A stretch of 64,000 nucleotides of DNA, taken from contig OZ244867.1 of the NCBI GenBank assembly GCA_965221175.1, forward strand, positions 2,728,001 to 2,792,000. Direction: 5' to 3'. Under the pieces are notes generated by a model, which saw only the letters and a list, made by a program, of their open reading frames with translations, had not been told where the DNA came from and made no database searches. The stretch comes from JAJDZL01 sp965221175. Lineage in GTDB: Bacteria > Pseudomonadota > Gammaproteobacteria > Arenicellales > JAJDZL01. Positions 54,431 to 63,409 of the stretch are shown here, piece by piece; positions within the stretch are counted from its first letter, which is position 1; the number at the start of each line of letters is the position of its first letter. The translations under genes and the position numbers were made by a program.

Positions 54431-55311
54431 TTGACGATCTCCGAACGACCGATTCGCCTTAGATAGAAGACTATCAACAGAAGCATTACCAGCATGATCA
54501 TTACGGAAAGAGCCGATCCGAACGGCCAATTCCTTGCCGACAAAAACTGTTGTTCGACCAGATTTCCGATCATCAGAACTTTTGCCCCTCCTAGCAGGTC
54601 CGGGACAATGAAGTTTCCAAGGCTCGGAATAAAGACAAGCACTGCCCCAGCCGCTATTCCGGGAAGCGTCATTGGTAGAATTACCCTTAAGAAGGTTTGA
54701 TATGGGCTAGCGCCCAAATCAGATGAAGCCTCAACGAGTGAGTGATCAAGTTTCTCAATGCTGGCGTATAGAGGTAAAAACATGAAAGGCAACATAATGT
54801 ACGCCATGCCGATCAAAACAGCAGTTTCCGTATAAATAATGTCAATCGGTTCGGAAATTAATCCCAGACCAAGAAGAGTGGAGCTCAGAAATCCACTCGG
54901 GCGCAGAATCAGCACCCAGCAAAACAGGCGCACGACCAGGCTAACAAAAAAAGGAAGGGTAATGATGAAGACGACAAATGTCCTCCATCGTGTTGGTAGT
55001 TCGCTGACCCAAAGTGCAGCCGGATAGCAGATCAGTAGCGTGATGGCGACGTTGGTAAGTGCAAGCCGCACAGAGCGAAAGAAAATTTCAGCGTAGACTG
55101 GATCGAATGCCTCCCATTCTCCATCAGCCCAGCCGAGAATTCGACCGTAATTCAAGTGATAGAAGTTCCATTCGACACCTCCGTAAAGCCCGGGCTCCAG
55201 GAAACTGAAAACAATCATGACAGCCAACGGACCCATGAAGAAAATTCCAAGGAAAAGCGTCCCCGGTGTCAACAGGGCAGCAAGCCTACGATTTTCCCGT
55301 TTACTTATCAT
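54427..55311 (-). CDS. ABC transporter permease (PotB-like)
   Basis: This 294-residue membrane protein has an N-terminal segment (ALLTPGTLFLGIFFMGPLAV), a periplasmic loop around YGRILGWADGEWEAF, and the coupling loop EASSDLGASPYQTFLRVILP, then MTLPGIAAG. It pairs with the PotC-like permease (4-base overlap) and follows the ATPase gene by 5 bases. Confidence 0.88.
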   Translation of the reverse strand: MISKRENRRLAALLTPGTLFLGIFFMGPLAVMIVFSFLEPGLYGGVEWNFYHLNYGRILGWADGEWEAFDPVYAEIFFRSVRLALTNVAITLLICYPAALWVSELPTRWRTFVVFIITLPFFVSLVVRLFCWVLILRPSGFLSSTLLGLGLISEPIDIIYTETAVLIGMAYIMLPFMFLPLYASIEKLDHSLVEASSDLGASPYQTFLRVILPMTLPGIAAGAVLVFIPSLGNFIVPDLLGGAKVLMIGNLVEQQFLSARNWPFGSALSVMIMLVMLLLIVFYLRRIGRSEIVK

Positions 55312-55316
55312 CCTTA

Positions 55317-56426
55317 TTAGGTTTCTATGATTACATGAGGTGTGCTTCTGCGGTAAGCAAGACGGACTGGCTCACCTGGCTTGACTCGACTAAACGCCTG
55401 GTCATCTGATTCTGTTGGCGTTGCAGAGATGGAGGCGCCGTTCGCCAGTCGGCATACATATCGGCGAGTTGCGCCTTGAAAGACTGATTGCTCCAAAACA
55501 GCATCCAAAATGACCATCGAGTCATCTGGATTCTCTGGCGCAATATTCAGTTGTTCCGGTCGGATGATTAGTGTTGCTTTGTCTCCGACTTTGGGCCCGA
55601 CACCGACAGCAATACTCAGACCGTCTTCAGTCACCAGTATCGGGTTTTCGACGGTATTCTGAATTTTTCCAGAAAACAGTGTGCCATCACCGATGAATTC
55701 GGCTACAAAGCGAGTAGCAGGTTGATGGTAGTGGACTTCGGGCGCCCCTATTTGCTCTATCTGGCCCTGGTTTAAAACTATCACCTGGTCTGACATCGTC
55801 AGAGCTTCTTCCTGGTCATGGGTAACGAACAGAAAACATATACCCAGGTCATGTTGCAAACTTTTCAACTCAAGCTGCATGGATTGACGTAAATTGCGAT
55901 CAAGTGCTGAAAGTGGTTCGTCAAGCAACAGGAGCTTTGGTTGATTGATGATGGCTCTCGCCAAGGCAACACGTTGTTGTTGACCGCCGGACAGTTGCGC
56001 TGGTTTACGAAGATCGAACCCGGCGAGACCCACTCGTTCAAGCGCTTCCCCGACTCTTTGGTCACGCTCTTTTCGTGGTACGCCTGCCACCTCCAGCCCG
56101 TAGCCTATATTGCCGCTAACGGACAAATGCGGGAAAAGCGCATAATTCTGGAACACAGTGTTAACCGGTCGCCGATAGGGAGGCACTCCTGTTACCAGTT
56201 CACCTCCAATGCGTACCTCTCCCGAGTCTAGATCTTCAAACCCGCTGATCGCTCTAAGGAGAGTGGTTTTTCCACAGCCGGAAGGCCCCAGCAGAGTCAC
56301 AAACTGACTCTGCTGGATTTCTAGTGAAATACCGTCAAGCGCTGTAATTGCGCCTCCTTCGGGTGCAAGGAATCGTTTTACAGCATCCTTAACCTCGGCG
56401 ATGTAATCCAACGCCTCTTCGATCAC
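55317..56426 (-). CDS. ABC transporter ATPase (PotA-like)
   Basis: This is a 369-residue protein. Walker A is LLGPSGCGKTTLLRAISG, the signature LSGGQQQRVALARAI, Walker B LLLLDEPLSALD and the switch His lies in FVTHDQEEAL. A C-terminal TOBE-like domain (IRPEQLNIAPEN, VFQGATRRYVCRL) completes the PotA pattern. It overlaps the binding-protein gene by 4 bases. Confidence 0.92.
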   Translation of the reverse strand: MIEEALDYIAEVKDAVKRFLAPEGGAITALDGISLEIQQSQFVTLLGPSGCGKTTLLRAISGFEDLDSGEVRIGGELVTGVPPYRRPVNTVFQNYALFPHLSVSGNIGYGLEVAGVPRKERDQRVGEALERVGLAGFDLRKPAQLSGGQQQRVALARAIINQPKLLLLDEPLSALDRNLRQSMQLELKSLQHDLGICFLFVTHDQEEALTMSDQVIVLNQGQIEQIGAPEVHYHQPATRFVAEFIGDGTLFSGKIQNTVENPILVTEDGLSIAVGVGPKVGDKATLIIRPEQLNIAPENPDDSMVILDAVLEQSVFQGATRRYVCRLANGASISATPTESDDQAFSRVKPGEPVRLAYRRSTPHVIIET

Positions 56427-57487
56427 TGTGCGGTACGAACCTTGGTCCAGACTCGATTGTACTTGCGCAGATCCTCGCCTAAATCTTCAAAAATTTGAAG
56501 TTTTGCAATTACTTCCGGCGGTGGGTTAGTGTTGGGGTTGGACTTCAGCTCCGGGGGCAGCAAGTCTCGTGCTGGCATATTGGCAGTGCCATTGACTTGT
56601 TGCAAGGTGTTGAGTGCTGCACTTTCTGGTTGCATGTAAAACTCAAAGAAGCGTATGGCGCTGTCCTTGTTGGGAGCGTCTTTGAGAACGCAGATGTCCT
56701 CCTGATACATGGTTGCACCTTCTTCAGGAATCACAAAGCCCAGTCTATCCGGTTCTTCCAGCGTGTACAGGGTGGCTCCGACATACCAGTGAGCAGCTGC
56801 GATATCGCCTGACTGGACCAGCGATACAATGTCGTAAGAAAAGGCAGAAATTTTATCCGTACGTTCCAGCAGCCATGCTTGAGCTTGCTCAAGTGCAGCA
56901 CTGTCACCGGTGTTTACCGAGTGGCCATTTTTAATAAGGGCGACACCGATGGTCTCCCGCAGATCATCCAGCATTGTGATTTTTTTGCCTTTGTCGGGAA
57001 GTGCAAAGAAATCGTCCCAGGTTTTAATTTCGCCTGCTTCAGCCTTGTTGTAGAAAATTCCAACCGCGCCCCAGGCATAAGGAAGACAATAAGAACTTTC
57101 CGGATCAACCTTTGAGCGCATATTGGCTGGGTCGATGTTCTCAAATCCTGGCAATGTATTAACCTTGGCATCGTGCAGCAAATCCAGTTTCTGCATAATG
57201 TCCCGCATATGAACTGACGGGAATACTATGTCGTATCCGGTCGCACCCGACTGAATCTTTGCCAGCATTTCCTCGTTTGTGCCGTAGGTGTCAAGAGATA
57301 CTTCAATCCCGGTTTCTTCGGTAAAGCGGGTCAGAACTTCTGGATTAATGTAATCGCCCCAATTATAGACATTGAGCTGGCCCTGGGCATAAGCAGATTG
57401 AGCAATAACCATTGCGCCTACAAACGCTATGGAAATTTTTGCTGTCGTTAAACATTTACATACAAATCTAGTGGGTAACTTACGCAT
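56423..57487 (-). CDS. ABC transporter substrate-binding protein (PotD/PotF-like)
   Basis: This is a 354-residue periplasmic protein with a Sec signal (ISIAFVGAMVIAQSAYAQG, cut after AYA). QLNVYNWGDYINPEVLTRFT is the standard PotD opening and TYGTNEEMLAKIQSGATGYD follows. It is the first gene of the eight-gene operon. The PotD family mostly binds polyamines; PotF-like relatives bind other amines, and the downstream amide and beta-amino acid enzymes leave the ligand open. Confidence 0.88.
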   Translation of the reverse strand: MRKLPTRFVCKCLTTAKISIAFVGAMVIAQSAYAQGQLNVYNWGDYINPEVLTRFTEETGIEVSLDTYGTNEEMLAKIQSGATGYDIVFPSVHMRDIMQKLDLLHDAKVNTLPGFENIDPANMRSKVDPESSYCLPYAWGAVGIFYNKAEAGEIKTWDDFFALPDKGKKITMLDDLRETIGVALIKNGHSVNTGDSAALEQAQAWLLERTDKISAFSYDIVSLVQSGDIAAAHWYVGATLYTLEEPDRLGFVIPEEGATMYQEDICVLKDAPNKDSAIRFFEFYMQPESAALNTLQQVNGTANMPARDLLPPELKSNPNTNPPPEVIAKLQIFEDLGEDLRKYNRVWTKVRTAQ

Positions 57488-57577
57488 TTCTTAATTTCCT
57501 CTCTGTGTGATTTTGGGGTTTCAAATTCGCCGTGGAACCGAACTACTATAGGCAACAATTCAGCATTGTTATTGTGT

Positions 57578-57613
57578 TAATGTAATATATTTGTCTTAAT
57601 TAAGTAATGTAAT
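57578..57613. promoter_or_regulatory. Possible operator of the RpiR-type regulator
   Basis: TAATGTAAT occurs twice in the same orientation (57578-57586 and 57605-57613), 27 bp apart, in the AT-rich gap between the divergent PotD-like and RpiR-like genes. The spacing is close to three helix turns, which suits a dimeric or tetrameric regulator. Confidence 0.35.
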
Positions 57614-57642
57614 TATTCTATCACAATCGCTCAAAAACTATC

Positions 57643-58527
57643 ATGAAAGATATTTTTTCCTTATCAACGCCAGATATTTTTCCGAAATTTGAGGAAAAAC
57701 TCAGGGCCGCATTACCAGACCTTCCCAAGATGGAAGCCCAGGTGGTGCAATACATGGTTCTGAATATCGGTGAATTGAGTTTCGAGACTGGCGTTTCAAT
57801 TGCCGAAAAGGTTGGTGTCAGTGAAGTTACGGTAAGTCGTTTATTGCGTCGTTTGGGATTTCAGGGAATGCGCGAACTGAAGAAAGAGCTTCGTAACGAG
57901 TTATACAACCGGGAACCCATTCAAGAGAGTAAACAGGAAATCGAGGAAGTATCTGAGGGTATGACTCGGCATATGGACCTTGAATACAAGGCACTCGGAG
58001 AAATTTACCAGCAAAGCGCGTCTCCAATGTGGGGTCAACTTGTGCAGTTAATTGTAGAAGCGGAGAACGTTTATGTGACGGGGTTTCAATCTGTTCGAGG
58101 CGTGGCAGAAGATTGTGCGCGGCGCTTAGGAATGACACGCGATAACGTGCGGTTTCTGGCTGCGCATGACGGTATGCTGACAGAGTGGCTTAATTGGGGT
58201 GATGACAAACCGGAGGCAACTTCTCAATGCCTGATTCTTATTGATGTGGTTCCCTATGCGCGGGAGGCATCAATCCTCTCGAAGCTTTGTAGCGAGAATG
58301 ATCATTCGTTGATCGTGTTTACTGATGAGATGTGCCACTGGGCCAAGAATTACACCGACATGGTCATTTACGCGAGCACTCGAACCGGACTCATACTCGA
58401 ATCTACGGTTGCCATCACCGCTGCGCTGAATCTTATGGTAAACTCCGTTGCCGACCAATATTCAACCACCCTCACCGAACGTCTGGAGAAGTGGAGAACC
58501 TATACTCGAGAACTTAAAATATTTTGA
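57643..58527 (+). CDS. MurR/RpiR-family transcriptional regulator
   Basis: This is a 294-residue protein. The N-terminal helix-turn-helix is SIAEKVGVSEVTVSRLLRRL, then GFQGMRELKKELRNEL. The SIS sugar-isomerase-like domain follows (ENVYVTGFQSVRGVAEDCAR, LILIDVVPYAREASILSKLC, VIYASTRTGLILESTVAITA). It is transcribed away from the transport operon across 155 bases and probably controls it according to a pathway intermediate. Confidence 0.88.
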   Translation: MKDIFSLSTPDIFPKFEEKLRAALPDLPKMEAQVVQYMVLNIGELSFETGVSIAEKVGVSEVTVSRLLRRLGFQGMRELKKELRNELYNREPIQESKQEIEEVSEGMTRHMDLEYKALGEIYQQSASPMWGQLVQLIVEAENVYVTGFQSVRGVAEDCARRLGMTRDNVRFLAAHDGMLTEWLNWGDDKPEATSQCLILIDVVPYAREASILSKLCSENDHSLIVFTDEMCHWAKNYTDMVIYASTRTGLILESTVAITAALNLMVNSVADQYSTTLTERLEKWRTYTRELKIF

Positions 58528-58814
58528 CACATTGTACTCAAGTATCGAGTACGCCGAGCTGACGGCGAGCACTGGCTGGTCACCCATTTCAGAAAAACGC
58601 ACTTTCTACGAGAAAAGGAAGCGTTAAATGAGTTATGAGGTCAAAGACTACAATTGATCGCACTAGACCGGGTAGAATCGCTACGAAGACGAAAATAACG
58701 ATGACGACCAGACTATTGGCAATGCAGAGTTAAGGTTGGCGCGCGAATATTGCGTGTGAGGCTGATTAATTCAACTGCTGTTCGGTACTTATTTTTACCT
58801 CAATTTCCAATATC
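58528..58814. other. Short gene-free stretch
   Basis: It lies between the regulator and the convergent AMP-binding gene. A weak 6-bp hairpin GTACTC/GAGTAC near 58537-58555 is the only structure seen. Confidence 0.3.
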
Positions 58815-60209
58815 TTAAGTCGGCAGACTACTTACGAACTTAATTTTTTTAGGGATCTTGTACGACGCGAGCTTACTACGAAGTTCAGTGTTCAATTCGT
58901 TAGAGGTTCGGTTCAGGTCATCAGCTATCACATAGGCTGTCACCGCTTGACCCCATTTCGGGTCGTCCTCCCCACAAACTTTTGCTCCAGTAATCCCGGG
59001 TAATGAGGTGATTGCTGCCTCAATTTCAGCGGGATAAACGTGGTACGAGCCGGTGTTGATCATCCCGTCCAGGCGACCCTGAAGGAACAAATATCCGTCA
59101 TCATTGGTGGTAACGAGGTCGCCCAGTCCGCACCAACCATCCGGGTCTGCGTACTCCCTAACAACGGACCGGCCTCGGACACGAAACTCTCCATTCGGTG
59201 AACCGGTGACTTCGCGGATGTTAGTCTCGATTTCCGGAATCGGTTTTCCGCAACTTCGTGCGAGTTGCACATCACCTTCGGCGATTGCGGTGTGGTCATC
59301 AGCGCCTAGCACGGTTATAGGCCATCCCCCTTCCAATCTTCCATAGAGCTGAATCAGAACGGGGCCAAGTCGCTTGATGGATGGTACCATTTCCTCTAGC
59401 GTGAAGGGAGCGCCGCCATACAAAATGCGGCGGACTGGTAGAGTGATATCATCTTCAAGAGCCTTAACTAAACGCGTAATCATCCCTGGGACGAAGAACG
59501 AAGTGCTTGCGTTGAATCGCTGTGCCGCTTTGATGAAGTCCGTAGCTGTGAACTTTGGCAGAATCACTTGGCTTAGACCAGCTGCTAGAAAGGGAAAACT
59601 CATGACCATACCTGTTGCGTGCATGAGCTGTTGGGCGGTGATTGCGACGTCATCTTTGGCAAGAAGAGGGCCATACCATCCCTTTCGGTATAGCCCGAGG
59701 TTTATGTCGATCTGTGCGTGCCAATTAGAATAGGAGATAGGCACGGCGAGCAATTGCCCGTCAACAACCATGCGTGGATACAACAGGTGGGGTTTGTCAG
59801 GATCCACGTGAAACTCATCAACGATTGAGGATCCGGAAAGAGATTCCTCTTCATCGTGAACCATGGACTCCACTAGTCCTGCGTGAGCAAAATCGGTGAT
59901 CAGCACATGCGCCTTAGCAGCTGCCATGACAATTCGTACTTCTTCCGGTGGTGCAGATGGATCCACTGCGACCCGAGTACCACCGATGCGTTCAACTGCT
60001 AAATGCGCTTCGAAGGTGGAGGGCGAATTCCACATCCACAACCCGACTCGCTGCTCAGCAGCGCCAACCGCAACAAGGGCGCTAGCTACTTTCTCAATTC
60101 GAACTAATAGCTCCAAACCTGTGCGGGTTTTACCGTCGAGAGTCTGAAGTAGAGTACGGTCACCAGCATCAATTAGAGATTTCTTGGTTGCTTTTCCAGC
60201 AACTAACAT
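58815..60209 (-). CDS. AMP-binding enzyme-like protein lacking key motifs
   Basis: The protein has 464 residues from the ATG at 60209; an open frame to 60281 overlaps the preceding gene. It has the acyl-CoA synthetase/NRPS adenylation fold: IGGTRVAVDPSAPPEEVRIV early, YGRLEGGWPITVLG at the A5 position, and GDLVTTNDDGYLFLQGRLDG, then GSYHVYPAEIEAA at A7-A8. The phosphate-binding loop (usually TSGTTGxPK) is replaced by LLAVPISYSNWHAQ, and the protein ends at KIKFVSSLPT, before the A10 Lys motif. It may be a non-catalytic partner of the intact enzyme just upstream or a decaying copy. Confidence 0.65.
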   Translation of the reverse strand: MLVAGKATKKSLIDAGDRTLLQTLDGKTRTGLELLVRIEKVASALVAVGAAEQRVGLWMWNSPSTFEAHLAVERIGGTRVAVDPSAPPEEVRIVMAAAKAHVLITDFAHAGLVESMVHDEEESLSGSSIVDEFHVDPDKPHLLYPRMVVDGQLLAVPISYSNWHAQIDINLGLYRKGWYGPLLAKDDVAITAQQLMHATGMVMSFPFLAAGLSQVILPKFTATDFIKAAQRFNASTSFFVPGMITRLVKALEDDITLPVRRILYGGAPFTLEEMVPSIKRLGPVLIQLYGRLEGGWPITVLGADDHTAIAEGDVQLARSCGKPIPEIETNIREVTGSPNGEFRVRGRSVVREYADPDGWCGLGDLVTTNDDGYLFLQGRLDGMINTGSYHVYPAEIEAAITSLPGITGAKVCGEDDPKWGQAVTAYVIADDLNRTSNELNTELRSKLASYKIPKKIKFVSSLPT

Positions 60210-60222
60210 TCGCCACCTGTAA

Positions 60223-61797
60223 TTATTGTTCGGCAGACAGTTGGTCACGCAAGGCTGCTCTTTGGACCTTCGCGCCACCAAGTACTGTGGGTAGCTCTTC
60301 TACGAACACGATCCTCGAAAGTTGTTCGTGGTTCGCAAGACCGTGGTTTGCTTCAGTGATAATCTCCGCATTTAGATCGTCGGACGGTTCGACTCCATGT
60401 TTCAGGAGCACGGCTCCTACGACTTCTTGCGCTTCCTCCTCGCCCAGTCCTACGACGCCGCAATTTGCTACCGAGCTGTGCCGCATAATGCCAGTTTCTA
60501 CAAGATGAGGATAGACGACACCACCTTCGGCTATGATTCGGTCTCCGGCCCGGTCTGCATAATAGAGAAAACCATCCGAGTCGATATAGCCAACATCGTA
60601 CGGGCGGAACCAGTCATTCGGGAAAAATGCGTCCCTTGATTTTTCTGGAAGGCCCCAGTACTCCCCCATCGACATGGCGCTACGTTTTGCAATTTCTCCT
60701 ACCTCCCCGGGTGGCAGGCGATTTCCGGAATCGTCCATTATGGCGACTTCAAGAAAGGGCGACCCTGGTCGACCAACACTATCCAGGCGCTTTGGATGCC
60801 CCTCAACCTCCGTTGCCAGTAGGCGCGTTGTAACAGCCCCTTGTTCAGTCGAACCAAAACCATGAGTCCAGATAGGACCAAGAAGCTTGGTCGTTCTTTC
60901 CAATAGTTCCTTGGCACCGAAGAACACGACCATTCGGAGCAGCGAGTGGTCGTATTGGCTTCGAGCCTCCACAGCATCTAAGACTGGAGTAAGCATAGGT
61001 CCGGGCATGAAGGTACCAGTTGCGCCTTCATTTGTGAAAGTGTCGATTAAAACTTCCGGATCGAACTCTACGTCGTCGACCAGCACGGACCGGGCTCCGC
61101 GTACGAAATACGGATAAAGCGTTTGAAAACCAGATGCCCATTGAAGAGCATGAAAATGAACGTTAACGTCTTCTGGTCCAATCGGAGGTATAGTTGGTCC
61201 AAACGTGTCGAAATGGTGGAGATTGTGATTAATAACCGCCTGCCATGACCGATAAGTCTTGATCCAGGCCTTCGGCTGCCCTGTAGTTCCTGATGTGAGT
61301 TGAAGAAAGCACGGGGCATCCTCTGAGACGTCGAGTAGCGGTTCTTCAGCTGAACCATTTTCAGCTACCTCATCGAAAGGAACAGCCCATGGCGGAGGGT
61401 TGGGGCCAATTGCGACGAAGTGCTTAGTTGTATGTAGGTCCTTACGCGCAGCATCGACCTTGTCGGCAAACCGGGTATCGAAAACTATAGCCTTCGCTTC
61501 AACTTGATTCAGGGAAAACGAATGAGCGTCCATGTCAAAATGGCTGTGCAGCACCATCCGCACAAGATTGTGCTTTTCGAAACCGAACCACAACTGCACC
61601 ACTTCGGGGGTGTTGTAGGCTAGCACACCGACACGATCGCCTTTTTCGAGCCCCATCGCGCGGAACCCGGATCCGACTCGATTGGCGCTCTCATTTACTT
61701 GCGCGAAGGAATATTCGCCGCCGCTCCATGAAACAGCGGTACGTTCAGTGAACCGCTCTGCGGCATATCTCACCAGATATCCAGCTTCGACCTTCAT
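60223..61797 (-). CDS. AMP-dependent acyl-CoA synthetase/ligase
   Basis: The protein has 524 residues from the ATG at 61797, with AAGGAG upstream; the frame open to 61830 adds a lead without similarity. All core motifs are present: LQLTSGTTGQPKAWIKTY (A3), WTHGFGSTEQGAV (A5), YDVGYIDSDGFLYYADRAGD (A7-A8) and GGAKVQRAALRD with the A10 Lys. It would activate a carboxylic acid with ATP and transfer it to CoA. It forms a two-gene operon with the motif-poor relative downstream (gap 13). The acid substrate is unknown. Confidence 0.8.
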   Translation of the reverse strand: MKVEAGYLVRYAAERFTERTAVSWSGGEYSFAQVNESANRVGSGFRAMGLEKGDRVGVLAYNTPEVVQLWFGFEKHNLVRMVLHSHFDMDAHSFSLNQVEAKAIVFDTRFADKVDAARKDLHTTKHFVAIGPNPPPWAVPFDEVAENGSAEEPLLDVSEDAPCFLQLTSGTTGQPKAWIKTYRSWQAVINHNLHHFDTFGPTIPPIGPEDVNVHFHALQWASGFQTLYPYFVRGARSVLVDDVEFDPEVLIDTFTNEGATGTFMPGPMLTPVLDAVEARSQYDHSLLRMVVFFGAKELLERTTKLLGPIWTHGFGSTEQGAVTTRLLATEVEGHPKRLDSVGRPGSPFLEVAIMDDSGNRLPPGEVGEIAKRSAMSMGEYWGLPEKSRDAFFPNDWFRPYDVGYIDSDGFLYYADRAGDRIIAEGGVVYPHLVETGIMRHSSVANCGVVGLGEEEAQEVVGAVLLKHGVEPSDDLNAEIITEANHGLANHEQLSRIVFVEELPTVLGGAKVQRAALRDQLSAEQ

Positions 61798-62136
61798 AGC
61801 ACACTCCTTACTTATAAATAGTATTAACAAAAATATTTTTAAACGTTAGGCATACTCTATAGATGTGTACCGCATAAATCAAGGTCAAAATATTGGCTCA
61901 TTACTAATCAGAGTGAGTAATCATCAAGAATTTGACATCAATCTATCAAATTGATGACCCCATTGGAATGCTACAAAAAATACTACAATCTACTTGCACT
62001 CGCTGCTTGATTTTGTCTCATATCTATTGAACCCGTTCACCCGCTTGTCAGCCAACCGGTTTTGAGCCATATCAAATTCGGTCATGAATATCACTTGGCG
62101 CGTCCCAGAAAAAGGTTCCTCACTCCGAACACTTCC
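61798..62136. other. Gene-free stretch
   Basis: This AT-rich stretch is upstream of both the ligase operon (minus strand) and the kinase gene (plus strand), so it probably holds divergent promoters. No further signal is supported. Confidence 0.35.
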
Positions 62137-62634
62137 ATGATTGTCATCGTTAGTGGCCCAATCAACGCAGGGAAGAGCACCGTTGCACGACAGCTGTCAA
62201 GGTTGGTGCCGGATAGCCTATACATCGATGGAGACAATCTTGCGCCCATCGATCTGCCGGACGTGCAAAAGTGGGCAACAGCCATCGAATTGATCAGCCA
62301 GGCAACGCTGAGTATTGCGCAAGCGGGCTTGCATTTATTCGTGTCCTATCCCATCGACGCCGCAAGCTGGGAACAAATCAAATCACCACTTCGAACTGCC
62401 GGATACGATGTCCGCTGCGTAGTTTTGGCGCCGCCCCTTGAAGTTGCCCTGTCCGAACGCAGTGGACGGCAGCTAAGCGATTGGGAGCGCGCAAGGATTT
62501 CAGTGATGTACGACGAGGGTTACGACAATCCGTCGTTCGCCAACCTCGTCATCGACAACAGCGGTGAAAGCGCCAACGAGACAGTGCAGCGCATTTGCGA
62601 TCACCTGCAATTGGACGGGTGCGGACCCAACTAA
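62137..62634 (+). CDS. P-loop kinase-like protein
   Basis: The protein has 165 residues from the ATG at 62137; the frame open to 62062 lacks similarity. Walker A is VSGPINAGKSTVARQLS, followed by YIDGDNLAPIDLP, a pattern of small-molecule kinases such as adenylylsulfate or gluconate kinases and zeta-toxin-like proteins. A lid-like Arg segment (ALSERSGRQLSDWERARISV) supports a kinase. It is isolated; substrate unknown. Confidence 0.65.
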   Translation: MIVIVSGPINAGKSTVARQLSRLVPDSLYIDGDNLAPIDLPDVQKWATAIELISQATLSIAQAGLHLFVSYPIDAASWEQIKSPLRTAGYDVRCVVLAPPLEVALSERSGRQLSDWERARISVMYDEGYDNPSFANLVIDNSGESANETVQRICDHLQLDGCGPN

Positions 62635-62697
62635 TGTTCGAACCAGAATTCGTAGCATGTAGCCCGATACGGTGAGAAAAACTGCGGGCAGGAAATT

Positions 62698-62905
62698 GAG
62701 GAGCGGCACTGTCATTGCTGTAAGAGTAGTTTTGTACTCTATGCGCAAAGGTGGCTAGAATTCGTAGAGGCGCTTGAATCTTGCTGCTGTCACTTTTGTG
62801 CTCTCCCAAAATTTTCAATATGATGAGGATTTTTCCGACAAAGAGAAAGTCAATTTGAAAAGGCAGTTCAGACAAGGTTCGAATTCTTTCCTTCCGTGCC
62901 CACCA
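62698..62905 (+). repeat. Long direct repeat, right copy (ends in tRNA-end-like repeat j)
   Basis: This is the partner of 48172-48368. The two copies enclose the 14.3-kb metabolic segment with the DMFase operon and the ligase genes. Confidence 0.85.
62876..62905 (+). repeat. tRNA-3'-end-like repeat, copy j
   Basis: The element starts GGTTCGAATTC and ends GTGCCCACCA, preceded by AAGGCAGTTCAGACAA. It is the copy closest to the family consensus. Confidence 0.82.
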
Positions 62906-63115
62906 TGTTCGGGTTTCAATTACAGTGAATCAATGCTCAGCATGTGTCCATTAGCCACTGAGTACATATTTCTAGAGATTTGTAATCAGTCTCTAAAATT
63001 GAGATTTGGCCAAGGTATTTTCGGCGTTCTAGAACGTAGAACTTGTCTAATTCGTAACCTATTGGTATAAAATTACAACATTACATCTTTCCAACAATAT
63101 TCGTGCAGAACCATC

Positions 63116-63409
63116 ATGAATCTAGTCACAGTCAAACCGAAGTTTCAGGTCACCATTCCGGCCAAGTTGCGCAAGGGCATCAATCTTCAGGAGGGTGACA
63201 TCATGGAAGCAATCCGCGTCGACGACGGGATTCTGTTCAGGGTCAAACAGGTGGTAGACCGGAACGTAATTGCTGACAGAATTGCTTCGACGCTTGCAGA
63301 TGTGCATGTGCCGCCCGAGGATATAGGGCGCTCCGAGGACGAAGTCATAGAAGACACGATCGCGGAAATATCCGCATCACGCCGTGAGCGACGCGACAAT
63401 GAATCATGA
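63116..63409 (+). CDS. AbrB/MazE-type antitoxin (VapB-like)
   Basis: This 97-residue protein has the swapped-hairpin AbrB pattern VKPKFQVTIPAKLRKGINLQ, then EGDIMEAIRVDDGILFRVKQ. The C-terminal tail would cover the toxin. Its end overlaps the PIN toxin start (ATGA), giving coupled translation. It should also repress the pair's own promoter. Confidence 0.85.
   Translation: MNLVTVKPKFQVTIPAKLRKGINLQEGDIMEAIRVDDGILFRVKQVVDRNVIADRIASTLADVHVPPEDIGRSEDEVIEDTIAEISASRRERRDNES

Larger units (their letters stand above)
62635..63115. other. Module boundary with the right copy of the long direct repeat
   Basis: It holds repeat 62698-62905, which ends in tRNA-end-like copy j, and then the leader of the VapBC-like pair. 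Confidence 0.5.

Noticed and set aside
8652..62905. The ten repeats as integron attC sites
   Set aside because: They lack the paired GTTRRRY/RYYYAAC boxes and the imperfect hairpin of attC, and no integron integrase is present. The CCA-like end fits a tRNA end better.
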